Source: Helicoverpa zea (taxonomy: Eukaryota; Arthropoda; Insecta; Lepidoptera; Noctuidae). From it: 64,000 nucleotides of DNA. Positions within the stretch are counted from its first letter, which is position 1; each line of letters begins with the position of its first letter. Shown one piece after another: positions 1 to 11,284 of the stretch. A program made the position numbers and the translations under genes. The notes under the pieces were generated by a model, which had not been told where the DNA came from, searched no databases, and saw nothing but the letters and a program-made list of their open reading frames with translations. The stretch is taken from the NCBI RefSeq assembly GCF_022581195.2, contig NC_061474.1, forward strand, positions 3,782,001-3,846,000, written 5' to 3'.

Positions 1-816
1 GTAATGTGTCTGTAATACACAGACGACCATCAACTGAAAACTACTTGTATTAAATAACACACAGTCCTGCTGCAATCTAAACATTTAATTTGGCATCAAC
101 ACTGATCTCAGTCGCCAAAACAACGCCTCGTGGCTCGTGCTGTGTCTTTGTTTATTTACATTCATTCAGTTGCTAATGACTGTAAGAAAGCATTCACACT
201 TGGTGACGACAGATTATCACACAATGCGATCATAAGAAATTATTTTTCTCATAATATAACATGGGAAACTATTTTTCACGTAATTTAGCATGATGCTGTC
301 GAATCGAGTCAAGAACCGACCTACCAATCGAATTCAAAGTCATTATGGGTACATATCCTTCCAAACTTTAATTAAATCGGGTATCAAAGATCTGTGTCGA
401 CTAGCAAATATTTGAGAGAGCATACGCTGTGTAGTATTTTGTATAAAGTACTTAATAAAAAAAAAAATTACTACCTACTCATCACTACATAGTATGTATA
501 GATATGCGTAGCTCTTACTAGATGCGTCAGAGCGTATCAGTAAATAGATCAAAACAACGTCTAATGTCTATTCGATGTTATGCATGATGACTCATTTGTG
601 TCTATCTGTTGTCTGCTATGATAATGTACCTAATCAGATTTCGTATCTGCTGACCTTTTAGTTATTTTTTTTTCTGATCTCGAATCTTCATCATTATTAT
701 TTTTAGGGTCGCAATATCCGTTTTCCAGCATCTTTAAATATCAGAAAATGATTTACTAAAACCGGACTACATTATGACTTAGTTGTAGTTTTAACCCACT
801 TTATTTGATTCTCTAA
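1..816. other. No gene recognised (upstream intron or intergenic)
   Basis: AT-rich sequence without a supportable coding segment. The lectin gene that begins at 1397 lacks its 5' exons here, so this stretch is probably intronic to that gene (inference). Confidence 0.4.
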
Positions 817-1193
817 GGGTGCGTCCACATCTGGCGAATGCGCAGCACGCGAGCCGATCGCGAGCTGTCCGCGAGCTGCGCGCGTGCATTTTTGTTCGTG
901 CGCCGCTTCTGCTTGGCCCGCGCGCAGCTCGCGCGCGACCTAAGCGCCGCACGCGAGCGGCGCGCAGGCGGCGCGCGACGTCTGCCATCTTCGATAGTAC
1001 TGAGCCAATATACGGAACTGTAAGGGCGAGAACTGATTGCGCGCAGATCGCGCGCCGCTCGCGCGCTCTATACGAGCCTTGCGTGAGTTGCGCTAAAGAG
1101 GCGCACCGAACTATTGCGCGCAGCTCGCGGACAGCTCGCGATCGGCTCGCGTGCTGCGCATTCGCGGCGCATTCGCCAGATGTGGACGCACCC
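817..1193. mobile_element. GC-rich MITE with TAA target duplication (PIF/Harbinger-like)
   Basis: A 377-bp palindromic element begins GGGTGCGTCCACATCTGG and ends with the inverse complement. It is flanked on both sides by TAA (814-816 and 1194-1196). The arms match for about 65 bp, apart from a 12-bp insertion in the right arm. It is rich in GCGCGC and AGCTCGCG motifs, in sharp contrast to the AT-rich surroundings. A 3-bp TWA duplication fits PIF/Harbinger; no transposase is present. Confidence 0.8.
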
Positions 1194-1280
1194 TAAGAAA
1201 AATTGGTTGATAGTACACAGTTTTTTTTTTCTCATGAAGAAGGGTCCCAAAACTGTAGGATTACTTGATGATGTGTTGTG

Positions 1281-1320
1281 AAAAATGTACCATAAGTTTA
1301 TGTAACTTATGGTACATTTT
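1281..1320. repeat. Short perfect-stem hairpin before lectin exon
   Basis: AAAATGTACCATAAGTT and its reverse complement are separated by only a few bases, forming an 18-bp stem about 75 bp upstream of the splice acceptor at 1396. It could be a MITE remnant. Confidence 0.6.
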
Positions 1321-1396
1321 AACCACCTCAATTTAACAGCTTACACACCAAAATATATTTACAAAACCCTTCTAAAAATCTTCTCTTTACTGCCAG

Positions 1397-3184
1397 CCAT
1401 GTCAAACTCGCAACTGGGAGCTGCAAGTCCAGTTCAAGGTTCACGGACGTGGTAAAGACCTGTTCGGAGACGGCTTCGCAATATGGTACGTGCGAGACCG
1501 CATGCACCCCGGCCCTGTCTTCGGCAGCAAGGACTATTTCCAGGGCTTGGCGATTATACTTGACACGTATAGTAACCATAATGGAGCTCATAATGTGAGT
1601 ATTTATTTTATACAGGGTGTGTCGTTCACAATCACATTAAATCCTATCGCATATACTCAGCGGCGGCCCTAGCCATTGCGAGGCCACGTGCGGCAGGTCT
1701 ATGCGAGGCCCTTTGTCCAAAGTGAAGAGAGTAAGCTAGCGTTTTGATTTAGCTAATCGTCATGTTTGAGGAGAAATGCTAAGTTAAACTAATTATAAAA
1801 AAAATATTTTTACTACAGTTCATATTTAAAGAATCACAAAATTAACAAATATTAAACTAAAATCTTTAATTAAAGCAGAATAATCGAATGAATGAGCAAC
1901 GTCATTTTCGATCGAAAGAATAGCAAGGGCTGAAAGTCGATCTTGTGTCATTGAATTCCTTAAGTTTTAAAAATGTTAAGCCTCGAAAACTGCTTTTTCG
2001 ATATTATTATTTTATTATTCGAATTCTCAAGACTATTTCGGTAGTGGGATTAATTTCAGTTAAATTATTTTCTAATATACATTTCAGCACCGAGATAATA
2101 TTCAGCTCTTCGTATAACTGATTCAGGGCCGTCTCTGGCTCATGTAGCGCCCGGGTGCAATCATGACCCAAGCGCCCCCTATGTATTGAAAGATTGTAAC
2201 TTAAGTAGTTCGAACGTTGCGTCGTAAATAAGAAAGTTCATACGGAAACTAGGAGTTATTTTCTTGTTAATAAACGGCGCTACCTTCTAGGTTCGGCTAA
2301 AAAAGGATGAAAAAATAAAACAAGTGGAAAGGAAAGCACCCGCGAGCGCAGCGAGCGCGAAAATTTTTGAGTTTTGAGACATAAAAGTACTCTAATCAAG
2401 TTAGAAGGGAAGGCACTGGGCACCAAGTGAACAGCCGCGAGCGTAGCGAGCGCGAATTTTTTAAAATTGTTTGTTTAAGGACTCTCAAAGCACAAATAAA
2501 AAGAATCCGTGACTGGATCGAGAGCCAGTTGTTTTTGTTACTTTGGTGTTCCAACTTTTTGTTAAATTGAGGACTCAAAAAGTAAACGCAGGATGAATTA
2601 GAAATAAAGAAAACATGCACATTTTTTTTCTTGGACCAGATAAATATCTTCTAATTTTTTTTTTATATTAGTGTGGGTCGTAGCGCGAGGCCCCCCCAAG
2701 CGCGAGGCCCTGTGCGATGGCACAGTTCGCACACCCCTAGGGCCGCCACTGCATATACTTTATGATATTCTATGGCGAATTGTGAAAAAAATGACCTTAT
2801 CCATTCAGTGGTTTAACCACAGGAGTCATTTTTCTTTTTTATAATTTACAACATCATGTGTAAAGCAGAGATAAAGTTAGGAGTATCGAATGTTTTGGTC
2901 AGTTGACAGCTGTCAATTTTCAAGGGAGAATTTCAGTTGTTTGTAATGACTGACTTTTATATGGTGTTCTAATTTTCGCACATTTTTATTCTATTTACTT
3001 TGTTTGAAAAAATCATTTTTTTATTTTTACATATTTTTCTTTTGTCTTTGTGGTAATCGACATATATTAACCAGTATATTAACGCATTTCATTTAATGTG
3101 ATTGTGAACGACACAGTCGATATAGGCCATAGTTAATCTTTTATTAACCCCCGACGCAAAAACGACGGGATGTTCTAAGTTTGA

Positions 3185-3234
<50 letters not shown>

Positions 3235-6200
3235 GCATCGTAGCTCCCAAACGGATGATCCGATTGTAATGCGGTTTTTTTTGTTTGAAAGGAATGTCAT
3301 TCGGGAGTGTTCTTAGCTATGTTTGGTGGAAATCGGTTCAGGTCTTCAAGGTCATCAGCTCGTTTGATAAGTGTGATAGGAATGTTACACGCTCAGTTTA
3401 CTTGCAAGCATATGTGGGATCTGAAATTTGAAACACTAATGTCTTCTGGAACCGCTGAGCTGGTCTGCTGTTAGGGCACGAAGATAGGAGACGTAACCCT
3501 GAACTGCCTTTTAGTAAACGCATCGAGTTTGGGCTCGTTGAATTTGTCTTGACTAGTTCTCTTCATGGTTGTAATTGACGAGAACCTGATGCTGGAAATG
3601 GGATGTGACGGATGAAACCCTGGAATGCCGGAATGAAACGGATAAACCGATTTATATTTTTGCTGAAAATCTAGAATGACCAAAAGTTAATCTTTATTGA
3701 TTCTTAATCTGTGCAATTCTCCCAGAGCCAGTTTGTCATGAGGATTTTTAACAGCTTCCTTTGGCCGTGATCGCATATAGCGACCCTATCTTAAAATAAA
3801 AGAAATTAAATGAAGGAAGGAAAAATTAAGGAGCTCCTTCAAAAAGCATGAAATAAAATTAAATTATAAATTTAAAAAAACCCCCGACCCAAAAAAAGTA
3901 CGCAATTAAACCCTATAAAAAGCAAAAAATAACTTTAAACACTACGTAAGTACCAACTAAAGCATGTCAGACTAAACAAAATTTTGACGTGTCGGGGGAC
4001 CGCTTTTTACTTTTAAAAATACTTACATAAGTCAAATGATACCTACCTAATTACAACACTCGTATAAAAACACGTATTAACGTGAACACAATTATATACA
4101 AAGTTATAAGTAGTATACCTATATAATGTAGTAGTATATAATTACTTCTAACGTGAGGCTAATAAATTAGAGCGGTCCCCCGACACGACAAAATTTTGTT
4201 TAGTCTGACATGCTTTAGTTGGTACTTACGTAGTGTTTAAAGTTATTTTTTGCTTTTTATAGGGTTTAATTGCGTACTTTTTTTGGGTCGGGGGTTTTAT
4301 TTGTTGAAATTGAATTTGAAGGCAATAAAACAGCAACAAAATATTTTCCTGGTTAGGTACTCATTTTTCTATCTGATGCAGTGTCATAAGTAACTAGAGG
4401 AAATGTTTATCTCATAGGAGATATTTCGAAAATTTAAACTCATGATGATGATGACCTCCTAGCCGATTATCGGCTACGGCGTCTGTTCTCATGCAAGGAA
4501 ATTAGCCAACTGCGCAGGACATATTTGCACTCACTATCCCTTCACTCTCATAGTCCGATGGGAGGAAAACTCATACTACATTATTATAAAACGTGGTCTT
4601 AAAAAGTACCGGCTTTAAAGTTATGTTTAGACGATTAGCTTTTTTCGAGGATGTGGTTTAAATCTAGCACTAGTCAGTATTTTTTTAAGACAGTGGGTCT
4701 TTTGAAAATAGTTGTGTCAATTTTAATCTCAATGTGTCAAGTTGTTCTTGCGGTGGTTATTTTAGTAATTACTGACGCTGATATTATGCAAAATATCTGG
4801 TTTCGTTTCCCAGTTCATAAACTTTTCTCACGTGCAAATTCATAAGTATTATCCCACACGATATTGTATCATAATAATGCTTGATTAATGGCAATAACAC
4901 TTCCTCTTAATACATGACTTTAAAAATACCTCTCGAATTGAGTATATATACTTGTATCTCACTCTATTTAAAAAATAATAATCATGATATATGCTTAATT
5001 TTACCTTATTCCAAAAGTTAGTTTGGAAGGAATGAAGGATAGAAGGTGATTGTACGAATATAAGCTGACTAGCCGTTTTCCCGCGGTTACACCCGCGTCC
5101 CGTGGGAGCTACTGCCCGCACCGGGATAAAATATAGCCTATGTTACTCGCAGATAATATAGCTTTCTAATGGTGAAAGAATATTAAAATCGGTCCAGTAG
5201 TTTTTAAGTTTATCCATTACAAACAAACGAACAAAGTTTTTCTCTTTATAATATTAGTATAGATAAATCAATCAATTAAGGTTATGTTTTCCTTAACAAG
5301 CCATTCGTTATTAATTCCTTTCTGATTATTCTTATCCCTTCTTCTGAGCCGCAGGTTTAATCACCTAGCAAGCCCTGGTTTTAGCGTTTTCTCAAATCCG
5401 CCTTACTGCCTCTGACATGGAATTCTTATTCCTAATAAGTTTATTATAAGTTTCCCCAGAATGCGGGAGAAACGGCTATTTTCTTAACACGTTACTTTTA
5501 TGCTTCCAGCACCAGCACCCGTACATATCGGCGATGATAAACAACGGGACGCTGCACTATGATCACGACAGAGACGGCACTCACACGCAGGTCTCCGGCT
5601 GCGAAGCCAAGTTCCGCAACTACAACCATGATACACACATCTCTATTACTTATATGGATGACACGCTTACTGGTAAGTGTTGGGTTGCCCGGGTAACTGG
5701 GTTGAGGAGGTCAGATAGGCAGTCGCTCCTTGTAAAGCACTGGTACTCAGCTGAATACTGTTAGACTGGAAGCCGACCCCAACATAGTTGGGAAAAGGCT
5801 TGGAGGATGATACGCTCACTGGTAAGTATTGGGTTGCCCGGGTAACTGGGTTGAGGAGGTCAGATAGGCAGTCGCTCCTTGTAAAGCACTGGTACTCAGC
5901 TGAATACTGTTAGACTGGAAGCCGACCCCAACATAGTTGGGAAAAGGCTTGGAGGATGATACGCTCACTGGTAAGTATTGGGTTGCCCGGGTAACTGGGT
6001 TGAGGAGGTCAGATAGGCAGTCGCTCCTTGTAAAGCACTGGTACTCAGCTGAATCCGGTTAGACTGGAAGCCGACAAGCCGAAAAGGCTCGGAGGATGAT
6101 GGCGCTGACTGGTAAGTGTCGGGTTGCCCAGGTAACTGGGTTGAGGAGGCGGTCGCTCCTTGTAAAGCACTAGTACTCAGCTGAATCCGGTTAGACTGGA

Positions 6201-7709
6201 AGCCGACCCCAACACAGTTGGGAAAAGGCTCGGAGGATGATGACTAACTGGTAAGTTATGATATGCTGCACTATGACCACGACAGAGACGGCACTCACAC
6301 GCAGGTCTCCGGCTGTGAAGCCAAGTTCCGCAAATCTCTATCACTTATGTGGATGATACGCTTACTGGTGAGTTAGGGAAAATAAGAAAAAATGTGTAAT
6401 TGAACTGATATTCAATTTGTGGGCAGAAAGATAAATGTGTCAGACCCAGACCTACGAGTTTAGTCCTGAATTGATTTCTAAAACGTTCATGGTAAAACAC
6501 TCAGAATTCACGCAACTGAAAACGCAAACTACTCATATTTTTTTTACATTTATGATCTATTCAAGGCCTAAATTCAGCACTGGATGGTAATAGGCTGATG
6601 TGATGGTGATGATATTTTTAAATGTATCGTTGATAAAGATCTCTCAGACTATTAATATTGGTAAAATAAAAAAATATGTAATTTAAAGCAAATTCAGAAA
6701 CAAATTAATGACCAGATAAAAAAAAAAACTTTTGCAACAAAACTTTCTTTGATCCCAGCTTTGCACAAAAATGAACAGATCATTTATTCAATTTCTATTA
6801 TTAATTAATTTTTCTCCCCGCAGTATCAACGGACCTTGAAGGCAAGAACGCCTGGAAAGAGTGCCTGAAAGTAGAAAATGTGCTACTCCCTACTGGCTAC
6901 TACTTCGGCGCGTCGGCCACTACCGGCGACCTCAGTGACAACCATGACATCATTGCTATCAAGATGTTTGAACTTGATCTCTTGGAGGCTGTAAGTATTT
7001 CACACTAGTAGGCCACCGTTTCGTCATCTACCAAGCCTTTCCCTAACTATGTTGGAGTCGGCTTCCAGTTTAACGGGGTGCAGCAGAGTACCAGTGTTTT
7101 ACAAGGAGCAACTGCCGGTCTGACCTACTCAACCTAGTTACCTAGGCAACCCAATAACCCTTGGTAAGACTGTTGTTATACTTACTGGCTTCTGAGTACC
7201 CGTAATTACGTACCATAAACCAGCGAAAAAGTTTATTTCTAAATTTCACTGCATTTCTGTGACTAATTTCTTCAAGATTGGCTTTGTTGTTTTACATTGA
7301 ATCTGCTAATTAAAGCTGTTACTGACAATTTCCAAGAGATAAAAAAAAAATTGGTTTTGTTAATGATAATGTTCTCACATTCAAAGAACTGAATTGGCGA
7401 AAACTGCCGTAGGAGCAATATACTCATTTACTGAGTTCTTCTCATATTGTTACAAGACACAGAATAACATTATGAATTTATGTTCTCACTTTTCAGCAAA
7501 ACAAAGACGAGGACCGTTCCCAGATTATCCCCTCAGCGGCATCGTTCGAGGCTCCTCGCGAAAGGATCGAGGACTCCAAGCCAGCCATGTCCGGAGTCAA
7601 AACCTTCCTCTACATGATGGCAATAGCCATTGTCATCATAGTACTGGTCGTTCTAGGCATCATGTACTACCAGAAACGTCAAGAACAATCTAGAAAGAGG
7701 CTGTATTGA
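1397..7709 (+). CDS. LMAN2: L-type lectin cargo receptor VIP36/LMAN2-like (5' exons outside window)
   Basis: Four exons are visible: 1397-1594, 5510-5672, 6824-6990 and 7497-7709, with consistent phases (0, 1, 0) and GT-AG borders. They encode about 247 residues. The carbohydrate-recognition part contains GDGFAIWYVRD, PGPVFGSKD and LDTYSNHNG, then NNGTLHYDHDRDG, and then LPTGYYFGASATTGDLSDNHD, which is the metal- and mannose-binding core of VIP36-type lectins. The last exon encodes a stalk, one transmembrane helix (about FLYMMAIAIVIIVLVVLGIM) and a short cytosolic tail ending KRLY, close to the KRFY end of vertebrate VIP36. The family carries high-mannose glycoproteins between ER, ERGIC and Golgi. 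The signal peptide and first lectin strands must lie left of 1397. Intron 1 holds a nested DNA transposon; intron 2 holds an unusual splice-donor array (5656-6250). Confidence 0.93.
1613..3120. mobile_element. Non-autonomous DNA element with inverted ends, split by a hAT insertion
   Basis: The left end reads CAGGGTGTGTCGTTCACAAT. The right end carries the inverse complement of its inner part (TGTGATTGTGAACGACACA). TATA flanks both sides (1609-1612 and 3121-3124). Without the nested hAT the element would be about 0.4 kb. Family uncertain; TA or TATA duplication is possible. It starts only 18 bp after the lectin splice donor at 1595. Confidence 0.6.
1658..2751. mobile_element. Non-autonomous hAT element with 8-bp target duplication
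   Basis: Terminal inverted repeats CAGCGGCGGCCCTAG (1658-1672) and CTAGGGCCGCCACTG (2737-2751) are flanked by the exact 8-bp direct repeat CATATACT (1650-1657 and 2752-2759). The CAG-N-GG ends plus 8-bp duplication are diagnostic of hAT. The interior holds two copies of a GCGAGCG(C/T)AGCGAGCGCG block (about 2342 and 2438) and no transposase. Confidence 0.88.
3146..3380. repeat. Dispersed lepidopteran repeat with (TG)n microsatellite
   Basis: Starts AACCCCCGACGCAAAAACG. It contains a long (TG)n run at about 3189-3230, then CGTAGCTCCCAAACGGATGA and an AAATCGGTTCAGGTC block. This type of fragment recurs widely in moth genomes. The exact family is not assignable from sequence alone. Confidence 0.6.
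3877..4298. mobile_element. Foldback element with 128-bp inverted arms
   Basis: The left arm (3877-4004) begins AAAACCCCCGACCC. The right arm (4171-4298) is its reverse complement with very few differences and ends GGGTCGGGGGTTTT. A 166-bp AT-rich spacer separates them. No coding capacity; classed as a foldback/MITE element by structure. Confidence 0.8.
4440..4570. repeat. Dispersed repeat fragment
   Basis: Contains CACTCACTATCCCTTCACTC followed by TCATAGTCCGATGGGA. The same block recurs near 53398-53440 in this window, so it is an interspersed repeat. Confidence 0.6.
5069..5265. repeat. Dispersed lepidopteran repeat ('GGGATAAAATATAGCCTATG' type)
   Basis: Begins with TTCCCGCGGTTACACCCGCG, passes through GGGATAAAATATAGCCTATG and TCGGTCCAGTAGTTTTTAAG, and ends in TATAATATTAGTATAGATAA. 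Related copies occur at 34005-34320 and 36936-37135, with a fragment near 43980. Very common in moths; whether it is a Helitron or LINE tail cannot be decided here. Confidence 0.65.
5656..6250 (+). repeat. Tandem array of exon-2 end + splice donor + SINE (4 units)
   Basis: Four head-to-tail units of 149, 149, 140 and 141 bp start at 5656, 5805, 5954 and 6094; a fifth start lies at 6235. Each unit begins with a version of the last 17 bases of lectin exon 2 (GGATGACACGCTTACTG in the exon) followed by GTAAGT. It then runs through a SINE segment (GGGTTGCCCGGGTAACTGGG through GACTGGAAGCCGACC to GGGAAAAGGCT). Five consensus-like donors (ACTG|GTAAGT) are therefore stacked over 0.6 kb. Confidence 0.9.
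6265..6367 (+). pseudogene. Decayed second copy of lectin exon 2
   Basis: From GCTGCACTATGACCACGACA onward the sequence repeats exon 2 (equivalent to about 5550-5672) with a few substitutions and an internal deletion of about 19 bp after TTCCGCAA. It keeps a donor (ACTG|GTGAGT at 6368). The deletion shifts frame, and no acceptor is seen at its left edge. Confidence 0.85.
7036..7175 (-). repeat. SINE fragment (noctuid tRNA-derived family)
   Basis: Reverse-strand match to the unit seen in the 5656 array: reads CTATGTTGGAGTCGGCTTCC then TAGTTACCTAGGCAACCCAA on the plus strand. Confidence 0.7.
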
Positions 7710-9770
7710 GAACCCCGCAGAATTATACTTGTTTCAAAGACATTCCTTTTTTAAATAAGAACTACATGTCTCTGAGTCATTTGTTTTTTGGTTCCATTTT
7801 CAAATTTCAGGCTTTAGGAATGTCTGGAGTTTTCTTTTTACAGGTTGATTTGTTTTGTGAATGAGACCTGTCAAAAATGTCGTTTTGTAACCAGCCTGTG
7901 AGGTCCATGTTTCTTTTTTAAAGAAAATATGAATTATGAAGAGAAGCAATATGATTGTAACAATAATTTATTGATTTTAGAATACAAATTGATAAGAGAA
8001 TATGCCAAGACCAATTCTAATTATGAAACTTTAAAGACTAATCTTTATGATATTCTAAATCCAAATAGAATGTTCTCGATATATTTATATTGTTACCTTA
8101 ATATATTATTATGTTTCTACTCAAAGCCAGTTTCCGAAATAATCATTTATTTCTCTTCTTAAAAATTAAGCAAGGCTTATGTGATTTAGAATAACGTTTC
8201 CAAATTCTTAAATTACAAATCCGACACGCTATTCAGTTTAAAAATGTTCTGATATCTCTACACGACAAAAAGAGATACCGCTATACAAATGTACATGCGA
8301 GAAAGAGAGCGAATATGTTTGTCAACCCCGCCTTTTTAATACATCACCCGTCAAACTATGCTTACAAACACCCATATATGCTATGACGTTGCAATAATCA
8401 ACTTTATTTCGTAACAATAAGAATCATTTTCGTTTATTTAATTTACATATGAAATCTCATGACAATTTTCTTTTGTCTTTGGGCCGATTTTTCAATCGTC
8501 AGTCGACTTCTATCTGAGGAATCAATATGGCGGTTTGACATATTGCTGAAGCTGTCAAAACGTCAAGCATATTCTTCAAATAAAAGTTACTTTACGACCA
8601 AAAATTCGGCTCTAATTCGTTTGTCACTTGTTAAGGTATAAAGGGTAATAGTCATTTATAGCCCGGTTAATTAAAGGTGTTTTTTTTAATTATAAAGGAG
8701 TTTGACTGCATTTTTATGGGTATTTATGTGTGACAATAGTAATAGTTTATGTTTCACAAGCATAGAAATAATAATTGTGTCCAGTAAAATAATTTATACT
8801 TACTTATTATAAGTAGTGTTGCCATCCAATTCTATCATATTTTTAAATGCAGTCTAACATTAAAATTAATAGTTTTTACACTAACATTAAGTACATAAAA
8901 ATATACATATACATAAATGTATAGTCACTATTTTACTATAAATACATACATATTATAATTTTCTTGCTCATTATATAAAGAACTGGTTATCCACATTATA
9001 TTTGCATAAGTTTATTCTTTATGTTGTAAGATAAATATTTAATTTTTATTGTGTTAAAATTGTTTGCTTGGGACTTTTGTCTAACTGACCAAAAAGCGTA
9101 AACAAATTGGAGTTTAATGTTTCACCGTTCAATCTAATAAAATAAAGTCCGCTTTAGTAAATTCAAGAACATTAAACGTAGGCACATGTCCCAGTAGACC
9201 TACATTTAAAAAGTCACCTTTTCATCATCAAAACAGAAACATTACAGTTGTCATCAAATAACTCTGTCGCTCGGAAATTAGCTACTAATGACTTCACGAT
9301 AGTCAGAATGTAATGGCTGACTTCAGAGGGGCAAAGTTTGATTTGATGAAAACTGTATATTGTTTGACTATACTTTATCGATTTATCGCTATTCCTTTAT
9401 AAGTTTATTTGTTTGACTTTCATAGCATGAATGAATTGGTAAAGAATACTTTAAAAAATTGCCCCCATTAGGATTATAAAACAGGACATTTAAAACTGAT
9501 TCTAAAGCAAATTCTCTTTGTTAAAGCATAATTGGAGTTTGTTATTAGTGATTAATTTTATCGTTAAGTCTGTTACATTTGAACGATTTTACACACTTAT
9601 AAAATAAATTATTATTGAATGAAAGTATTTATTTATATCGTAACGTAATTTAGTTCCTTTTGCAATATTAGTTGGTGTTAAAATGGTTCAATTGTGACTT
9701 AATCATTATGTGAACGAGTGGTGTATGTGTGTTTAATAAAAATGATTTATAAACTTTTCCATCGTGTGTT
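7710..9770. other. Lectin 3' UTR and intergenic DNA
   Basis: AT-rich, with only short meaningless open frames. A polyadenylation-like AATAAA at about 9735 with a downstream GTGTGTTTTT stretch could end a roughly 2-kb 3' UTR of the lectin gene (inference). Confidence 0.4.
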
Positions 9771-9884
9771 TTTATTTCTATTTACCTAAACTTATGATCG
9801 GTTTTCCATGCGGCTGCTATTTAGCCATGAGCCTGAACGGTACAGTTCTCACGAATTCTAAACCCGCCTGATACCTTAAAATGG

Positions 9885-9985
9885 TTGGCTAGTAACTGTT
9901 TTGAGGAGGTCATATAAGTAGTCGCTGCAAACCTACTAAGCTAGAAGGTAGACGAGAAGCAGCTCCAACATAGTTGGAAAAAAAA
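9885..9985 (+). repeat. Degenerate SINE fragment
   Basis: Shows diverged GTAACTGTTTTGAGGAGGTC, TAGTCGCTGCAAA and AACATAGTTGG blocks in the order found in the other SINE copies. Confidence 0.55.
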
Positions 9986-10126
9986 TCTTTATTTGTACCT
10001 AAATGTCCATTTTTGCTATCCAACGTTTAGAAGTTCTAAGTTTTAGATACTATTTGAAATGCCCGCCCGCGCCGCCGAGAATTTTGGAGTGGGCAGCCGC
10101 CATCGCTGATAGTGGTGTGGTGATAG

Positions 10127-11097
10127 CATAGATATAATATTACTAAACAAGATTGCGCACGCTCAAAATATATATTTACGAAAATGAACTCTATTCTAAC
10201 GCAATAAGGTACTAAATTGGTTGCATAATACACAGAGGCAAATCCGAGCCAAGAGGGATAGTTCGAACGGAGGCTGTTTGTCTCTTTCTAACACCTTGCC
10301 AGCATAAAAAAAAATGTTGTGATCAAAAGTTTTGTCTTCCCAAAAACAATTGAATCACTTATATCTTTATCTTATTTTAACAATTGTAAGTCAACAAATT
10401 AATAACAATCGCATTAATTTATTCGTATTTATTATTAAAACATAAACAACATAAATTTTTATTTTGCTTTTTTTTATTTTCTAGCGGTAACCCTGAACAT
10501 TCTTGGCGCGTAATCAGCATTTAAAATTTTGTTTATATTTTTTTGTATTAAATCAATTTAAACTATTAAAATGGTGAAAAAGTGTTGCGTTTCTACTTGC
10601 AAAAGTGAATCCTATGGTGGTTGCAATATATCGTTCCACAGGTTAGCTAATAATAACATTTTCGTAAACCAAACAACTAGGGTGCCCATGAATTCTTGTA
10701 ACGAGTCAAAATATGGGTGATGGATTTTAAAACTGTTGTACTATTGTTATAGCTTCCCAAAAAATGAAGAAAGGCGACATAAATGGCTCAGCAGTCTATA
10801 TATGAAGTAGAAATACAAAAAAAACAGTCTTCACTTCGAATCTTCCTGCTTTTATACTGCTAATTTCCGCTAATTATTAAAAGCCTTTATTAGTATCTTA
10901 AGGTCACAAACTGCGTAAGTTAAAACTTCAATACTAATCTGTGTTTAATAATCTTAGCAAATTCGGATTTGTCTCACATAGCTTAATCTCATAGTCACCC
11001 TATTAGAAAGGGACAGACAGCCTCCGTACTAACTGTTTCACTCGGCTCGTTTTTTGGGTTTATATGCGCAGTCCTGTTTACTAATATTATGTCTATG
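10127..11097. mobile_element. P-superfamily-like non-autonomous transposon, 8-bp target duplication
   Basis: A 971-bp element begins CATAGATATAATATTACTAA and ends with the inverse complement (left and right 33 bp differ at a few sites). It is flanked by the exact 8-bp duplication GGTGATAG (10119-10126 and 11098-11105). A second inverted block lies inside (about 10253-10291 against 10999-11028, with GGAGGCTGT..TGTC..CTTTCTAA). It carries a two-exon THAP-domain fragment (10571-10810). CA-starting termini, 8-bp duplication and a THAP DNA-binding domain together fit the P-element superfamily, although hAT also makes 8-bp duplications. Confidence 0.8.
10571..10810 (+). CDS. Truncated THAP zinc-finger mini-protein (transposase N-terminus remnant)
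   Basis: Two exons, 10571-10641 and 10753-10810, join across a 111-bp GT-AG intron to give 42 residues ending in TAG. The product starts MVKKCCVSTCKSE and continues ISFHSFPKNEERRHKWL. The CxxxC pair, the HSFP box and the downstream invariant W are the N-terminal half of a THAP (C2CH) domain. The second zinc pair (CxxH) and everything after it are missing. It sits inside the P-like element and is probably the relic of its transposase start. A stable folded THAP domain is not expected from this piece. Expression is unknown. Confidence 0.6.
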
Positions 11098-11105
11098 GGT
11101 GATAG

Positions 11106-11284
11106 TGTCAATGTCTGTCACTGTCACCTGTCATTTTCAGCTGTCAAAATAATTTAGCGAAGCGAGCGGCGGCGGCGTTTCTCGTTGCGTGCTGAGCTTG
11201 GAGAATTTGTTTTTTCTCTAATTAACTTACATTAACTATCAGAATTGTTAAATAAATCACATTTATCCTAAAAGTGCGTCCAAA
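11106..11284 (+). promoter_or_regulatory. Probable promoter and 5' UTR of maleless/DHX9 gene
   Basis: About 180 bp separates the P-like transposon's right target duplication from the ATG at 11285. It includes a GC-rich patch (GCGAGCGGCGGCGGCGTTTC) in an AT-rich setting, typical of a housekeeping promoter. No clear TATA box. Inferred from position only. Confidence 0.4.

Noticed and set aside
819..1196. Arg/Ala-rich open frames of 125, 61 and 65 residues
   Set aside because: They fall in a GC-rich palindromic MITE on both strands; composition reflects GCGCGC repeats.
1490..1672. Separate 60-residue protein starting MRDRMHPGP
   Set aside because: It is the inner part of the lectin exon read on into the intron.
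7929..8641. Small frames downstream of the lectin gene
   Set aside because: AT-rich composition, no domain, no splice context; consistent with 3' UTR.
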